From Mycolicibacterium komanii (lineage in GTDB: Bacteria > Actinomycetota > Actinomycetes > Mycobacteriales > Mycobacteriaceae): DNA of 64,000 bases. Where the stretch lies: NCBI RefSeq assembly GCF_001050035.1, contig NZ_CVTA01000065.1:62001-126000 (forward strand), given 5' to 3'. Shown piece after piece: positions 39,303 through 47,375 of the stretch. A model generated the notes under the pieces. It had not been told where the DNA came from and made no database searches. It saw only the letters and a program-made list of their open reading frames with translations. The position numbers and the translations under genes were made by a program. Positions within the stretch are counted from its first letter, which is position 1. The number at the start of each line of letters is the position of its first letter.

Positions 39303-39860
39303 ATGGCGCGGAACAAGCGTCCGCAAGCCGCCGATGAAAAGCGCGCGGAAATCGTTGCGGCAGCACGACGGCTGTTCATCGAAGCCGGCTACGACGCCAC
39401 CCCGATGAGCCGCCTGGCCAAGGAAGCCGGAGTCGCTCCGAACACCATCTACTGGTACTTCGGCGACAAAGACGACGTGCTGATCGCGGTACTTGAGGCC
39501 GTCATGGCGGATGTATGGCCGCAGTACGAAGCAATCGCAAACCAGCCGATTCAGGAACGGTTGCTCTGGGTGGTCGGCCAACTCACCGAGATGAGCCGCC
39601 TCGTGACAACCGTGCATGCCCGCGTCGAGCACTCCGCAGCAATCGCCGAGTGGCATCACAACTTCCACGCGATCACCGGAAGCCTGCTCCATTTTGAACT
39701 TCAGAACGCGGGGATTCCCAAACCGACTGTGGACGCCGAGGTCATGATCGGCATCTTCACGGTCGAAGGACTTCTCATGCACACTCAGGACGAGGATCAG
39801 CAGCGAGCCATCATCGACGCACTGGCTTCCCGCTGGACTGCGAACCTACCTCGGCCGTGA
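39303..39860 (+). CDS. TetR-family regulator of the islet
   Basis: A 185-residue TetR-type protein. The HTH lies at about residues 30-65 (ATPMSRLAKEAGVAPNTIYWYFGDK). ATG 39303 follows GGAGG (39293-39297) at 5 nt; the upstream ATG 39291 has no SD. Base composition is lower in GC than the flanks, consistent with transfer. It diverges from the hydrolase-BVMO operon and very probably represses it through the twin operators, with a ketone or related compound as inducer (inference). Confidence 0.88.
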   Translation: MARNKRPQAADEKRAEIVAAARRLFIEAGYDATPMSRLAKEAGVAPNTIYWYFGDKDDVLIAVLEAVMADVWPQYEAIANQPIQERLLWVVGQLTEMSRLVTTVHARVEHSAAIAEWHHNFHAITGSLLHFELQNAGIPKPTVDAEVMIGIFTVEGLLMHTQDEDQQRAIIDALASRWTANLPRP

Positions 39861-39933
39861 ACGGGGAACGCTGCCGACGCGGCCCGTGGACCGACGACCC
39901 ACCGAAAAGGACTGGGCGCCGACGAGGGTGGGT

Positions 39934-40474
39934 TTAGAGCGTAACGTCGGGGGCGCCTCGGCTGAGACGGTATTCCTCGGCCTCCGGCTCAGCTGTGTAC
40001 TAGTTACCTCGCCGACTGTGGACTTCAGAACCTCGAGGAGTTCTTCGGGTGTGGCGTAGAAGAATTCGCGCCGAAGGTTGATCTTGTTGACCCGGGGGCG
40101 GCGAAGGCTTGGTGCAGCTTTGTTTCTACCGTCACTGCGTCGTCGGCGAAGAACAGCGTGTGGACGTCGAACCGGAACGGGACTGAGGCATCTCCGAGTT
40201 CGCGCACGCGATCGAAGGGTTCCGGGCGCCTGGTCAGTCCGATCTTCACCATGTTGGGGCCAAAGGACCCGACATTGGAGATGACGTAGACAAAGCCATC
40301 TGCGAGGGCGAGAGCTGCAACATAGGGCGGATACCAACCAGGGGCGAGACCGCCTGAACACGTTCGCGGATATTGGACGCGTCGTAACTCCACTTCGGGA
40401 AATGCGGTAGCCGGCAATGCCGGGTGAGGATGCGACCTCAAGTCCACGCATTGGACGCAACGTTCTGAGTTCAA
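39934..40474 (-). pseudogene. Frameshifted GIY-YIG (T5orf172/DUF4041) remnant
   Basis: The C-terminal domain of a DUF4041-type GIY-YIG protein can be read only by changing frame twice. Frame 1 (about 40320-40110) gives GFVYVISNVGSFGPNMVKIG, LTRRPEPFDRVRELGDASV and VETKLHQAFA. Frame 2 (about 40105-40010) gives RRVNKINLRREFFYATPEE. Frame 3 gives AEPEAEEYRLSR and stops at 39934. The long N-terminal coiled-coil part of the family is absent. Intact members are common in actinobacterial prophages and islands, so this is a relic of the element. The rest of 39861-40575 holds no other gene that I can support. Confidence 0.75.
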
Positions 40475-40575
40475 AACCCGGTGCCGACTTCGGCCGGTAG
40501 TCGTTCACTGATGGCCTGACGAAACAACGGCAATCTGATTAGCTCCGCTGATGGTCCCGAAAGTGTTCCCAAACC

Positions 40576-40664
40576 CAATGGAAACGGCCCCCGGAGTTTC
40601 CTCCGAGGGCCGTTCTACCTAGTAGCGGGGACAGGATTCGAACCTGCGACCTCTGGGTTATGAG
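40576..40664 (-). repeat. tRNA-proximal attachment-site repeat
   Basis: Partner of 36599-36687 (87 of 89 bases equal, offset 3977). It is part of the intact tRNA-fMet gene: the anticodon loop through the 3' end, followed by the terminator. Recombination between the two copies would excise a 3977-bp circle and restore a single tRNA locus. Confidence 0.9.
40583..40614 (-). terminator. Terminator of tRNA-fMet
   Basis: 14-bp stem (40583-40596 with 40601-40614), one G-U wobble from the C at 40591, and a GAAA tetraloop on the minus strand. Located 9 nt after the tRNA 3' end. The U-tract (UUUCC) is short, as is usual in mycobacteria. Confidence 0.75.
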
Positions 40665-40696
40665 CCCAGCGAGCTACCGAGCTGCTCCACCCCGCG
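40623..40696 (-). tRNA. Initiator tRNA-Met (anticodon CAU)
   Basis: 74 nt without CCA. The 5' strand is CGCGGGG and the 3' strand CCCCGCT plus A73, so C1 faces U72, the unpaired end that marks an initiator tRNA. The anticodon stem carries three G-C pairs (CTGGG/CCCAG), and the loop is CTCATAA with anticodon CAT (plus-strand 40660-40662). The T-loop is GGTTCGAATCC. The CCA is not encoded. It is the integration target of the adjacent islet. Confidence 0.95.
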
Positions 40697-40709
40697 TCGG
40701 GTGAACGCC

Positions 40710-40739
40710 ACGTTACCGAAAGCGCTCGCGCAGTTCCAA
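40710..40739 (-). promoter_or_regulatory. Promoter of tRNA-fMet
   Basis: On the minus strand: -35 TTGGAA (plus 40734-40739), an 18-nt spacer, then -10 TAACGT (plus 40710-40715), which fits TANNNT. The mature tRNA 5' end follows 13 nt later, leaving a short precursor leader. Confidence 0.6.
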
Positions 40740-40784
40740 ATCGCGCGGTCACGAAGGGCGGTGAGCCGCGTCACGCCGCCCGGC

Positions 40785-43700
40785 TCAGCCGGCGGACTGG
40801 TACCTCTCCATCGCGTCGTCGAGCCGTTGCAGCGCCTCGCCGAACTCGGCGAAGTCACCGCTCCGCTGGGCCTGACGCAGCGAGTCGAGCGCGGTGTTGA
40901 CCTCTTGCAACGCAGCGGCTTTCGGGCCGGACAGCTGCACCGGGCCGCTGGGCGGCACGGCGGCCGGCGTGGGCACCTCCGGCGCCCGGCCTTCCTGGTT
41001 GGCCGGTGTGCGACCCGTCGGCGGCTGGCCGTCGGGTGTCTGCGCTGCGGGCTGTCCGCCAGTGCCCGCGAGAGGCGCAGGTCCGGTCGCGGTGGCATCC
41101 GCGCCGGGCCCGAACAACTCGGTGAGCGCGTCGCGCACCGTCGGCCCGTAGCCGACCTTGTCGTTGTACATCATCGCCACGCGGATCAGGCGCGGGTAGG
41201 ACGACGCCGCGTCGCTGGCCCCGGGAGAGGCGTACACCGGCGCGACGTAGAGCAGTCCGCCCTGCGCCACCGGCAGCGTCAGCAGGTTGCCCCACCGGAT
41301 GCGGTTCTGGTTGTCGCGGCCGATGACACCCAGGTCCTGGCTGACCGCGGTGTCGGTGCTGATCGCGTTGAACGCCAGCTTCGGGCCGTTGACCTGACCG
41401 GGAATGGTCAGCACCGTGAGCTTGCCGTAGGTGTCCGGATCCGAACTGGCGCTGATGTAAGCGGCCAGGAAGTCGCGGCGGAACCGGTTCATCGCGCTGG
41501 TCAACTGGAACGATGCCGAACGGTCATCGGCGGCAAGGTCTTTGGCGACGATGTAGTACGGCGGCTGATAGCTGCTCGCCGTCGGGTTCGGGTCCAGCGG
41601 CACGTCCCAGAAATCCGACGTCGAGAAGAACGTCACGGGGTCGTCGACGTGGTACTTGGCCAGCAGCGCGCGCTGCACCTTGAACAGGTCCTCGGGATAG
41701 CGCAGGTGCTGCTGCAGTTCCGGCGTGATCTCGCTCTTCGGCTTCACCGTGCCCGGGAACACCTTCATCCACGCCTGCAGGACCGGGTCGTTCTCGTCCT
41801 GCGCGTACAGCGACACCGTGCCGTCGTACGCGTCGACCGTGGCCTTCACGGAGTTACGGATGTAGGACACCTGCTTGTCCGGCGCGAGGCGGTTGATGGC
41901 CACCTCGTTGGAGTCCGCCGTCGCGCTCGACAGCGTCGTCAACTCCGAGTACGGATAGTTGTCCAGCGTCGTGTAGCCGTCGACGATCCACACCATCCGC
42001 TTGTTCACGATGGCCGGATACACGCTGGTGTCGGTGGTCAGCCACGGTGCAACGGCCTCGACACGCTTGGCGGGGTCGCGGTTGAACAGGATCCTGCTGT
42101 TCTCGCCGATCACGTTCGAGAACAAGAAGTTTCGTTCCGCGAACTTGGCGGCGAACACCGACCTCGCCAGCCAGTTGCCGACCGGCACACCGCCCGAACC
42201 GGTGTAGGTGTAGTTCTTGGTCTCGGTGTTGGTCTCGTAGTCGTACTCGCGGTCGACGTCGCCGTTTTTGCCCACGATCGCGTAGTCGGCCGGGGTGTTG
42301 GCGATGACCGGGCCGTAGTAGATGCGCGGCTGATCCAGCGGCGCGGGCCCCGGCGAAACGACGCTGCCGTTGGCCCCCACGACGCTCGCGAGGAACTCCG
42401 GGTAGCCGCCGTTCTGGTTCGGGTCATTGGCGACGCCGCGCACGGTGTTCGCCGGGGAGGCGATGAAACCGTTGCCGTGGGTGTAGACCGTGTGGCGGTT
42501 GATCCAGTCGCGCTGGTTGTCGATCAGCCGGTCGGGGTTGAGCTCGCGCGCGGCGACGACATAGTCGCGCAGGTTGCCGTCGCGCCCGACGTAGCGGTCC
42601 ATCGACAGCTGATCCGGGAAGTAGTAGAAGTTCTTGCCCTGCTGGAACTGGGTGAACGCGGGGCTGACGATGGTCGGGTCGAGCAGGCGGATGTTCGACG
42701 TGGTCGCCCGGTCGGCGGCGACCTGCTGGGCGGTGGCCGCCGCGTCGCCGCTGTAGTCGCGGTAGGTCACGACGTCGTCGGTCAACCCGTACGCGTTTCT
42801 GGTCGCCGAGATACTCCGGCCGATGTATTCGCTTTCCTTCTGCGCCGCATTGGGTTTGACGCTGAACTGCTCGACAACGAGCGGCCAACCCGCGCCGACC
42901 ACCAGCGAGGAGAGCAGCAGCAGCACCACGCCGATCGCCGGGATGCGCAGATCGCGCAGCACGATCGCGGAGAACACCGCCGCCGCGCAGATCACGGCGA
43001 TCGCCAACAGGATCAGCTTGGCGGGCAGCACCGCGTTGATGTCGGTGTAGCCCGCACCGGTGAACGGCTTGCCGCCGCGGGTGTGGCTCAGCAGCTCGTA
43101 CCGGTCCAGCCAGTACGCGAACGCCTTGAGCAGCATCAGGATGCCGACCAGCGTGATCAGCTGGATGCGCGCCGCACGGCTCAAGGCGCCGGCACGGCCC
43201 GACAGCCGGATGCCGCCGAACAGATAGTGGCCCAACAGGTTTCCGATGAAGGCCAGGAAGGTCGCGACGAACAGATAGTTCAATACAAGACGGTAGAACG
43301 GCAGGTCGAAGGCGTAGAAGCCCAGATCTTTGCCGAACTGCGGATCGGTGATCCCGAAGCTGTTGCCGTGCAGGAAGAGTTGAACGGTCTCCCACTGCCC
43401 CAGCGCGAACAACCCGACGAACAAGCCGATGAGCGCGGGGATCCCGAAGCCGACGAGCCGCAGCCGCGCCATCACCGCGGTGCGGTAGCTCGCCACCGGA
43501 TCGTTGGGGCCGTTGGTCGGCACGAACACCGGCCGGGTGCGGTAAGCCAGCGCCAGGCCCGCGAACAGAATCGAACCGATCAGCAGCGCGACGACAAGAA
43601 ACAGCAGGATCTGGGTGAACAGCACCGTGGTGAACACCGAGCGGTATCCGAGTTCGCCGAACCACAGCCAGTCGACGTAGGTGTCGATCAGGCGCGGCCC

Positions 43701-43796
43701 GATCAGCAACAGGAGCACGATGACGGCCCCCACCGCGATGAGAAATCGGCTACGTCGTGTCAGCTTCGGCATTCGTGCCGCGGGCCGCATACCCAC
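40785..43796 (-). CDS. UPF0182 family membrane protein (Rv3193c-like)
   Basis: A 1003-residue protein. About seven transmembrane helices occupy the first ~310 residues (starting [20 protein letters not shown]). A large extracytoplasmic domain follows (residues ~320-890), with family blocks such as [30 protein letters not shown] and [16 protein letters not shown] Pro/Gly-rich linker and a short coiled-coil-like C-terminus ([17 protein letters not shown]) close it. The GTG start at 43796 ([12 protein letters not shown]) agrees with the M. tuberculosis protein; ATG 43790 is the alternative. Its molecular function is not established. Confidence 0.93.
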   Translation of the reverse strand: MGMRPAARMPKLTRRSRFLIAVGAVIVLLLLIGPRLIDTYVDWLWFGELGYRSVFTTVLFTQILLFLVVALLIGSILFAGLALAYRTRPVFVPTNGPNDPVASYRTAVMARLRLVGFGIPALIGLFVGLFALGQWETVQLFLHGNSFGITDPQFGKDLGFYAFDLPFYRLVLNYLFVATFLAFIGNLLGHYLFGGIRLSGRAGALSRAARIQLITLVGILMLLKAFAYWLDRYELLSHTRGGKPFTGAGYTDINAVLPAKLILLAIAVICAAAVFSAIVLRDLRIPAIGVVLLLLSSLVVGAGWPLVVEQFSVKPNAAQKESEYIGRSISATRNAYGLTDDVVTYRDYSGDAAATAQQVAADRATTSNIRLLDPTIVSPAFTQFQQGKNFYYFPDQLSMDRYVGRDGNLRDYVVAARELNPDRLIDNQRDWINRHTVYTHGNGFIASPANTVRGVANDPNQNGGYPEFLASVVGANGSVVSPGPAPLDQPRIYYGPVIANTPADYAIVGKNGDVDREYDYETNTETKNYTYTGSGGVPVGNWLARSVFAAKFAERNFLFSNVIGENSRILFNRDPAKRVEAVAPWLTTDTSVYPAIVNKRMVWIVDGYTTLDNYPYSELTTLSSATADSNEVAINRLAPDKQVSYIRNSVKATVDAYDGTVSLYAQDENDPVLQAWMKVFPGTVKPKSEITPELQQHLRYPEDLFKVQRALLAKYHVDDPVTFFSTSDFWDVPLDPNPTASSYQPPYYIVAKDLAADDRSASFQLTSAMNRFRRDFLAAYISASSDPDTYGKLTVLTIPGQVNGPKLAFNAISTDTAVSQDLGVIGRDNQNRIRWGNLLTLPVAQGGLLYVAPVYASPGASDAASSYPRLIRVAMMYNDKVGYGPTVRDALTELFGPGADATATGPAPLAGTGGQPAAQTPDGQPPTGRTPANQEGRAPEVPTPAAVPPSGPVQLSGPKAAALQEVNTALDSLRQAQRSGDFAEFGEALQRLDDAMERYQSAG

Positions 43797-43873
43797 TCGA
43801 TGACTCCAGTCTGGTTCCCGTACGTCCTGCTTGACGTGGCCACAACTCTACGCAACGGCTTTTCGCCGATGGT

Positions 43874-44896
43874 CTAGCAATGCGGGCGTTCGCCACCGGC
43901 GGACAAGGTCTTCAAGGCGTCGACGGCCTCCGACAGGGTGCCGACCTTGACCAATTCCATACCGTCCTGCGGTGCCGTCTTGGCTTCCTCGCAGTTGTCG
44001 GCCGGCACCAGGAAGAGCGTCGCACCCGCATCGTGCGCGCTGAGCATCTTGTGGGTGATGCCACCGATGGAGCCGACCTCGCCGTCGCCGGTGATGGTTC
44101 CGCTGCCGGCGACGAACTGCCCGTCGTTGAGGTCGCCGGTGGTGAGCTTGTCGACCACGGCCAGGGAGAACATCAGCCCCGCCGACGGTCCGCCGATGTT
44201 GGCGAGGTTGAAGTCGACCGCGAACGGGGCCCAGGGCGCGTCGAGCACACCGATGCCGAGGAATCCCTGATCGCGGTCGGGATGCTTGCCGAGCGTGATG
44301 GTGGCCGAGCCGGACGGTGCATCCTTGCGCCGGTAGTCCAGGGTCACCTTGTCGCCCGGCTTGGTGTCCTTCAACAGGGCCTGGAACTCCTCGAGCTTGG
44401 TCACCGGCGTGCCATTGACGGCGTCGATCGCGTCGCCGTCGTGCAGCTTGCCCGCCGACGGTCCCGGGTCGTTGACGTTCTCGACCGTCACCGCCATCGG
44501 GAACTCCAGGTAGTGCAGGGCGGCGTACTCGGCGCTGCGTTCGGAGTTCCGGAAGTCGGCGGTGTTGGCCTCGTTGACCTCTTCGCGGGTCTTGTCCGGC
44601 GGGTAGACCAGATCACGCGGCACCAGTTGTTCGCGGCCCGACAGCCACAACGCCATCGCCTCGCCCAGCCGCAGCTGGTCGCGCTGCGACACCGTCGTCA
44701 TGTTCAGGTGTCCCGACGTCGGATAGACATCGGTTCCCTCGATCTGGACGACGGGCTTGCCGTCGACCTCGCCCAGCGTGTCGAACGTCGGCCCCGGCCC
44801 CAGGGAGACGTAGGGCACCGTCACGACCGACACCAGCACCCCGAACACCAGGATCGGCACCAGCGCGACGAGCAACGTCAAAGTCCGCCTGTTCAC
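43874..44896 (-). CDS. PDZ-domain Lon-like secreted/membrane protease (Rv3194c-like)
   Basis: 340 residues: an N-terminal membrane anchor (RRTLTLLVALVPILVFGVLV), a PDZ domain around residues 130-215 (NDPGPSAGKLHDGDAIDAVNG), and a C-terminal S16 Lon-type peptidase domain. The catalytic dyad is visible as Ser in GGPSAGLMFSLA and Lys in GGITHKMLSA. The GTG at 44896 (VNRRTL) was selected; an upstream TTG at 44905 is less likely. It lies 77 nt upstream of UPF0182 on the same strand (possible operon). Envelope protein quality control is a reasonable inference. Confidence 0.9.
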   Translation of the reverse strand: MNRRTLTLLVALVPILVFGVLVSVVTVPYVSLGPGPTFDTLGEVDGKPVVQIEGTDVYPTSGHLNMTTVSQRDQLRLGEAMALWLSGREQLVPRDLVYPPDKTREEVNEANTADFRNSERSAEYAALHYLEFPMAVTVENVNDPGPSAGKLHDGDAIDAVNGTPVTKLEEFQALLKDTKPGDKVTLDYRRKDAPSGSATITLGKHPDRDQGFLGIGVLDAPWAPFAVDFNLANIGGPSAGLMFSLAVVDKLTTGDLNDGQFVAGSGTITGDGEVGSIGGITHKMLSAHDAGATLFLVPADNCEEAKTAPQDGMELVKVGTLSEAVDALKTLSAGGERPHC

Positions 44897-45051
44897 GCCG
44901 CCCAATCTAAAGGTTGCTGCCGCGCGTGGCCGCGCTCACGACGTCCGGACCGGTGCTCTCGGACCGCCTCGTCGGGCCCTGATCGCGGCGATTCGCTGTC
45001 AGCGAAGGCGCCCACCGACCGGGGCTCGTCCTGGTGGGTACCGTTGAGGGC

Positions 45052-46428
45052 ATGGCTGACCTGCCTTTCGGCTTCTCCGCCGGGGACGACCCCGAGCGCG
45101 ACAAGCGCAAGAAAGATCCCGACTCCGGGTCCGAGGGGACCGGCGACCCGTTCGGCATGGGTTTTCAGGGGGGATCCGAGTTCGACATGTCGCAGCTGGG
45201 GCAGATCTTCTCCAAGCTCGGCGAGATGTTCAGCGGCGCCGGCGGCGCAATGGCCGGGGGCAAGCAGTCCGGACCCGTCAACTACGACCTGGCCCGCCAG
45301 TTGGCGTCGAGCCAGATCGGTTTCGTCGCCCCGGTTCCGGAGGGGACGTCCTCGGCGATCGCCGACGCCGTGCACCTCGCCGAGACCTGGCTCGACGGCG
45401 TGACCGCGCTTCCCGCGGGCACCAACAAGGCCGTCGCGTGGACGCCGACGGACTGGATCGACAACACGCTCGAGACGTGGAAGCGGTTGTGCGACCCGGT
45501 CGCCGAACAGATCTCGACGGTCTGGGTGTCGGCGCTTCCGGAGGAGGCCCGCACCATGGCCGGTCCGCTGCTGTCGATGATGACGCAGATGGGTGGGATG
45601 GCGTTCGGGTCGCAGCTCGGTCAGGCGCTGGGCAAGCTCTCGCGAGAAGTGTTGACCTCCACCGACATCGGGCTTCCGTTGGGGCCCAAGGGCGTGGCCG
45701 CGCTGATGCCCGAGGCGGTCGAGTCGCTGTCGGAGGGCCTCGAGCAGCCGCGCAGCGAGATCCTCACCTTCCTGGCCGCCCGTGAGGCCGCGCACCACCG
45801 GCTGTTCAGCCACGTGCCGTGGCTGGCCAGCCAGCTGCTCAACGCCGTCGAGGCGTTCGCCCGCGGTATGAAGATCGACATGAGCGGCATCGAGGAGCTG
45901 GCCTCCGGCCTCAACCCCGCCGCGCTGACCGACCCGGCCCAGATGGAGCAGCTGCTCAATCAGGGCATCTTCGAGCCGAAGGCGACCCCGGAACAGACCG
46001 CGGCGCTGGAGCGGCTCGAGACGCTGCTGGCGCTGATCGAGGGTTGGGTGCAGACCGTCGTGTCCGAAGCGCTCGGCGACCGCATCCCCGGCACGTCGGC
46101 GCTGGCGGAGATGCTGCGCAGGCGCCGCGCCACCGGCGGGCCCGCCGAGCAGACGTTCGCCACCCTGGTCGGCCTGGAGCTGCGTCCCCGCAAGATGCGC
46201 GAGGCGGCGGCCCTGTGGGAGCGGTTGACCGAGGCGGTCGGCTCCGACCGTCGCGATGCCGTCTGGCAGCACCCCGACCTGCTACCCAGCGCCGAGGATC
46301 TCGACGAGCCCGCGGGGTTCATCGACCGGATCATCGGCGGCGACACCAGCGGTATGGACAGCGCCATCGAGCAGGCGCTCGCCGACCTCGAGAAGGACAT
46401 CCAGAACCCCGACGACGGCGACAAGTAG
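45052..46428 (+). CDS. DUF2342 zinc-metalloprotease-like protein (Rv3195-like)
   Basis: A 458-residue actinobacterial protein of the DUF2342 'putative hydrolase/zinc-dependent metalloprotease' group. The segment AAREAAHHRLFSHVPWL is the equivalent of an HExxH helix with Arg in place of the first His (REAAHH), so metal binding is uncertain. An N-terminal ~85-residue Gly/Asp-rich low-complexity part (GMGFQGG..DMSQLGQIFSKLGEMF) precedes the core. ATG 45052. Divergent from the PDZ protease gene across 155 nt, with a small dyad TTCGCT-GTC-AGCGAA at 44992-45006 in the spacer. Confidence 0.87.
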   Translation: MADLPFGFSAGDDPERDKRKKDPDSGSEGTGDPFGMGFQGGSEFDMSQLGQIFSKLGEMFSGAGGAMAGGKQSGPVNYDLARQLASSQIGFVAPVPEGTSSAIADAVHLAETWLDGVTALPAGTNKAVAWTPTDWIDNTLETWKRLCDPVAEQISTVWVSALPEEARTMAGPLLSMMTQMGGMAFGSQLGQALGKLSREVLTSTDIGLPLGPKGVAALMPEAVESLSEGLEQPRSEILTFLAAREAAHHRLFSHVPWLASQLLNAVEAFARGMKIDMSGIEELASGLNPAALTDPAQMEQLLNQGIFEPKATPEQTAALERLETLLALIEGWVQTVVSEALGDRIPGTSALAEMLRRRRATGGPAEQTFATLVGLELRPRKMREAAALWERLTEAVGSDRRDAVWQHPDLLPSAEDLDEPAGFIDRIIGGDTSGMDSAIEQALADLEKDIQNPDDGDK

Positions 46429-46490
46429 CCCCCGCTCGACGCCTGTGGATAACCGCCGGTGACCGGTGCTCCGCGTGGCACGCTCGATCG

Positions 46491-47318
46491 ATGACGCGTT
46501 ACGCGTTGAGCGCCGCGACGCCCGTGCTGATGCGGCCCGACGGGGCCGTGCAGGTCGGTTGGCATCCGCGGCGCGCCGTCGCGATCCGGCCGCCCCCGGG
46601 ACTGACCTCTGCGACGCTGGCGGACCTACTGCGCCGCTTGCAGTCGGGCGCCGCGTTGGGCGACCTGAAGGCGCTGGCCCCCGCGACGGACGTCGAGGGC
46701 CTGGTGGCGTCGTTGGTCGACGCGGGTGTGGTCACCGCCGGCACGTCTCGGCGGGCCCGCACCGCCGCGGTGCGCATCCACGGCCGCGGGCCGTTATCGG
46801 ATCTGCTCGCCGGGTCCCTGCGGTGTTCGGGTGCGCGGCTGAGCCACAGCACCCGGACCGACACCGGGGCGCCGTCGGAACCGACCGACCTTGTGGTTCT
46901 CGCCGATTACCTGGTGGCCGACCCGCGGATGGTGCGCGAGCTGCACGCGGCCGGGGTCGCTCACCTGCCGGTGCGCGTGCGCGACGGCGTCGGGTTGGTC
47001 GGGCCGTTGGTGCTGCCGGGCGTGACTTCGTGCCTGTCGTGCGCAGATCTTCATCGCGCCGACCGGGACGCGGCATGGCCCGCCGTCGCGGCACAGCTAC
47101 AGCACACCGTCGGTAGCGCCGACCGGGCCACGGTGCTGGGCACCGCTGCGCTGGCGCTCAACCAGGTCGACCGCGTGCTGCGCGCGGTGCGTGGCGGTAC
47201 CGACGTGGCCCGCAGCACCGAACCGCCACCGACGCTGGACACCACGCTGGAGTTCGACGTCAACGTGGGCTCGGTGGTGGCGCGGCGGTGGTCGCGCCAC
47301 CCACGCTGCGCATGCTGA
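46491..47318 (+). CDS. ThiF/cyclodehydratase-like protein (Rv3196-like)
   Basis: A 275-residue protein that resembles the E1-like/TOMM leader-peptide-binding proteins: an N-terminal winged-helix-like part (LSAATPVLMRPDGAVQVGW), a Rossmann-like middle, then VGPLVLPGVTSCLSCADLHR and the closing RHPRCAC. The two Cys pairs could bind structural zinc as in ThiF-type proteins. The ATP-binding loop of true E1 enzymes is not obvious. No YcaO protein or precursor peptide is adjacent. ATG 46491; 62 nt after the DUF2342 gene, 57 nt before the ABC1 kinase gene, so probably one operon. Confidence 0.78.
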   Translation: MTRYALSAATPVLMRPDGAVQVGWHPRRAVAIRPPPGLTSATLADLLRRLQSGAALGDLKALAPATDVEGLVASLVDAGVVTAGTSRRARTAAVRIHGRGPLSDLLAGSLRCSGARLSHSTRTDTGAPSEPTDLVVLADYLVADPRMVRELHAAGVAHLPVRVRDGVGLVGPLVLPGVTSCLSCADLHRADRDAAWPAVAAQLQHTVGSADRATVLGTAALALNQVDRVLRAVRGGTDVARSTEPPPTLDTTLEFDVNVGSVVARRWSRHPRCAC

Positions 47319-47375
47319 CATCGGCCGTTGGCAAGTCGTTGCGGTGCGTACAGCCGCGTCGTGGATGATGGTCTG

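Larger units (their letters stand above)
36688..40664. mobile_element. tRNA-fMet-associated genomic islet (~4.0 kb)
   Basis: The segment between the two tRNA repeats, counted with one repeat. Cargo: BVMO, alpha/beta hydrolase, divergent TetR regulator and a frameshifted GIY-YIG/DUF4041 remnant. GC is visibly lower in part: two 60-nt samples in the TetR gene (39481-39540 and 39661-39720) gave 57% and 55%, against 68% in a nuoL sample (12001-12060). No integrase, transposase or replication gene remains. It is therefore a decayed or non-autonomous integrative element. Confidence 0.8.

Noticed and set aside
39846..40508. A 220-codon minus-strand frame at the islet's right end
   Set aside because: Only a short internal piece (RRVNKINLRREFFYATPEE region) matches a protein family; the rest is out of frame, so it was treated as part of a pseudogene.
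40701..43877. A 1058-codon open frame on the plus strand
   Set aside because: It is exactly antisense to the UPF0182 gene, its translation is Arg/Val/Asp/His-rich without domains, and high GC makes long antisense frames common.
44992..45006. Dyad TTCGCT-GTC-AGCGAA before the DUF2342 gene
   Set aside because: Too short and without a linked regulator to call an operator; mentioned only as a spacer feature.
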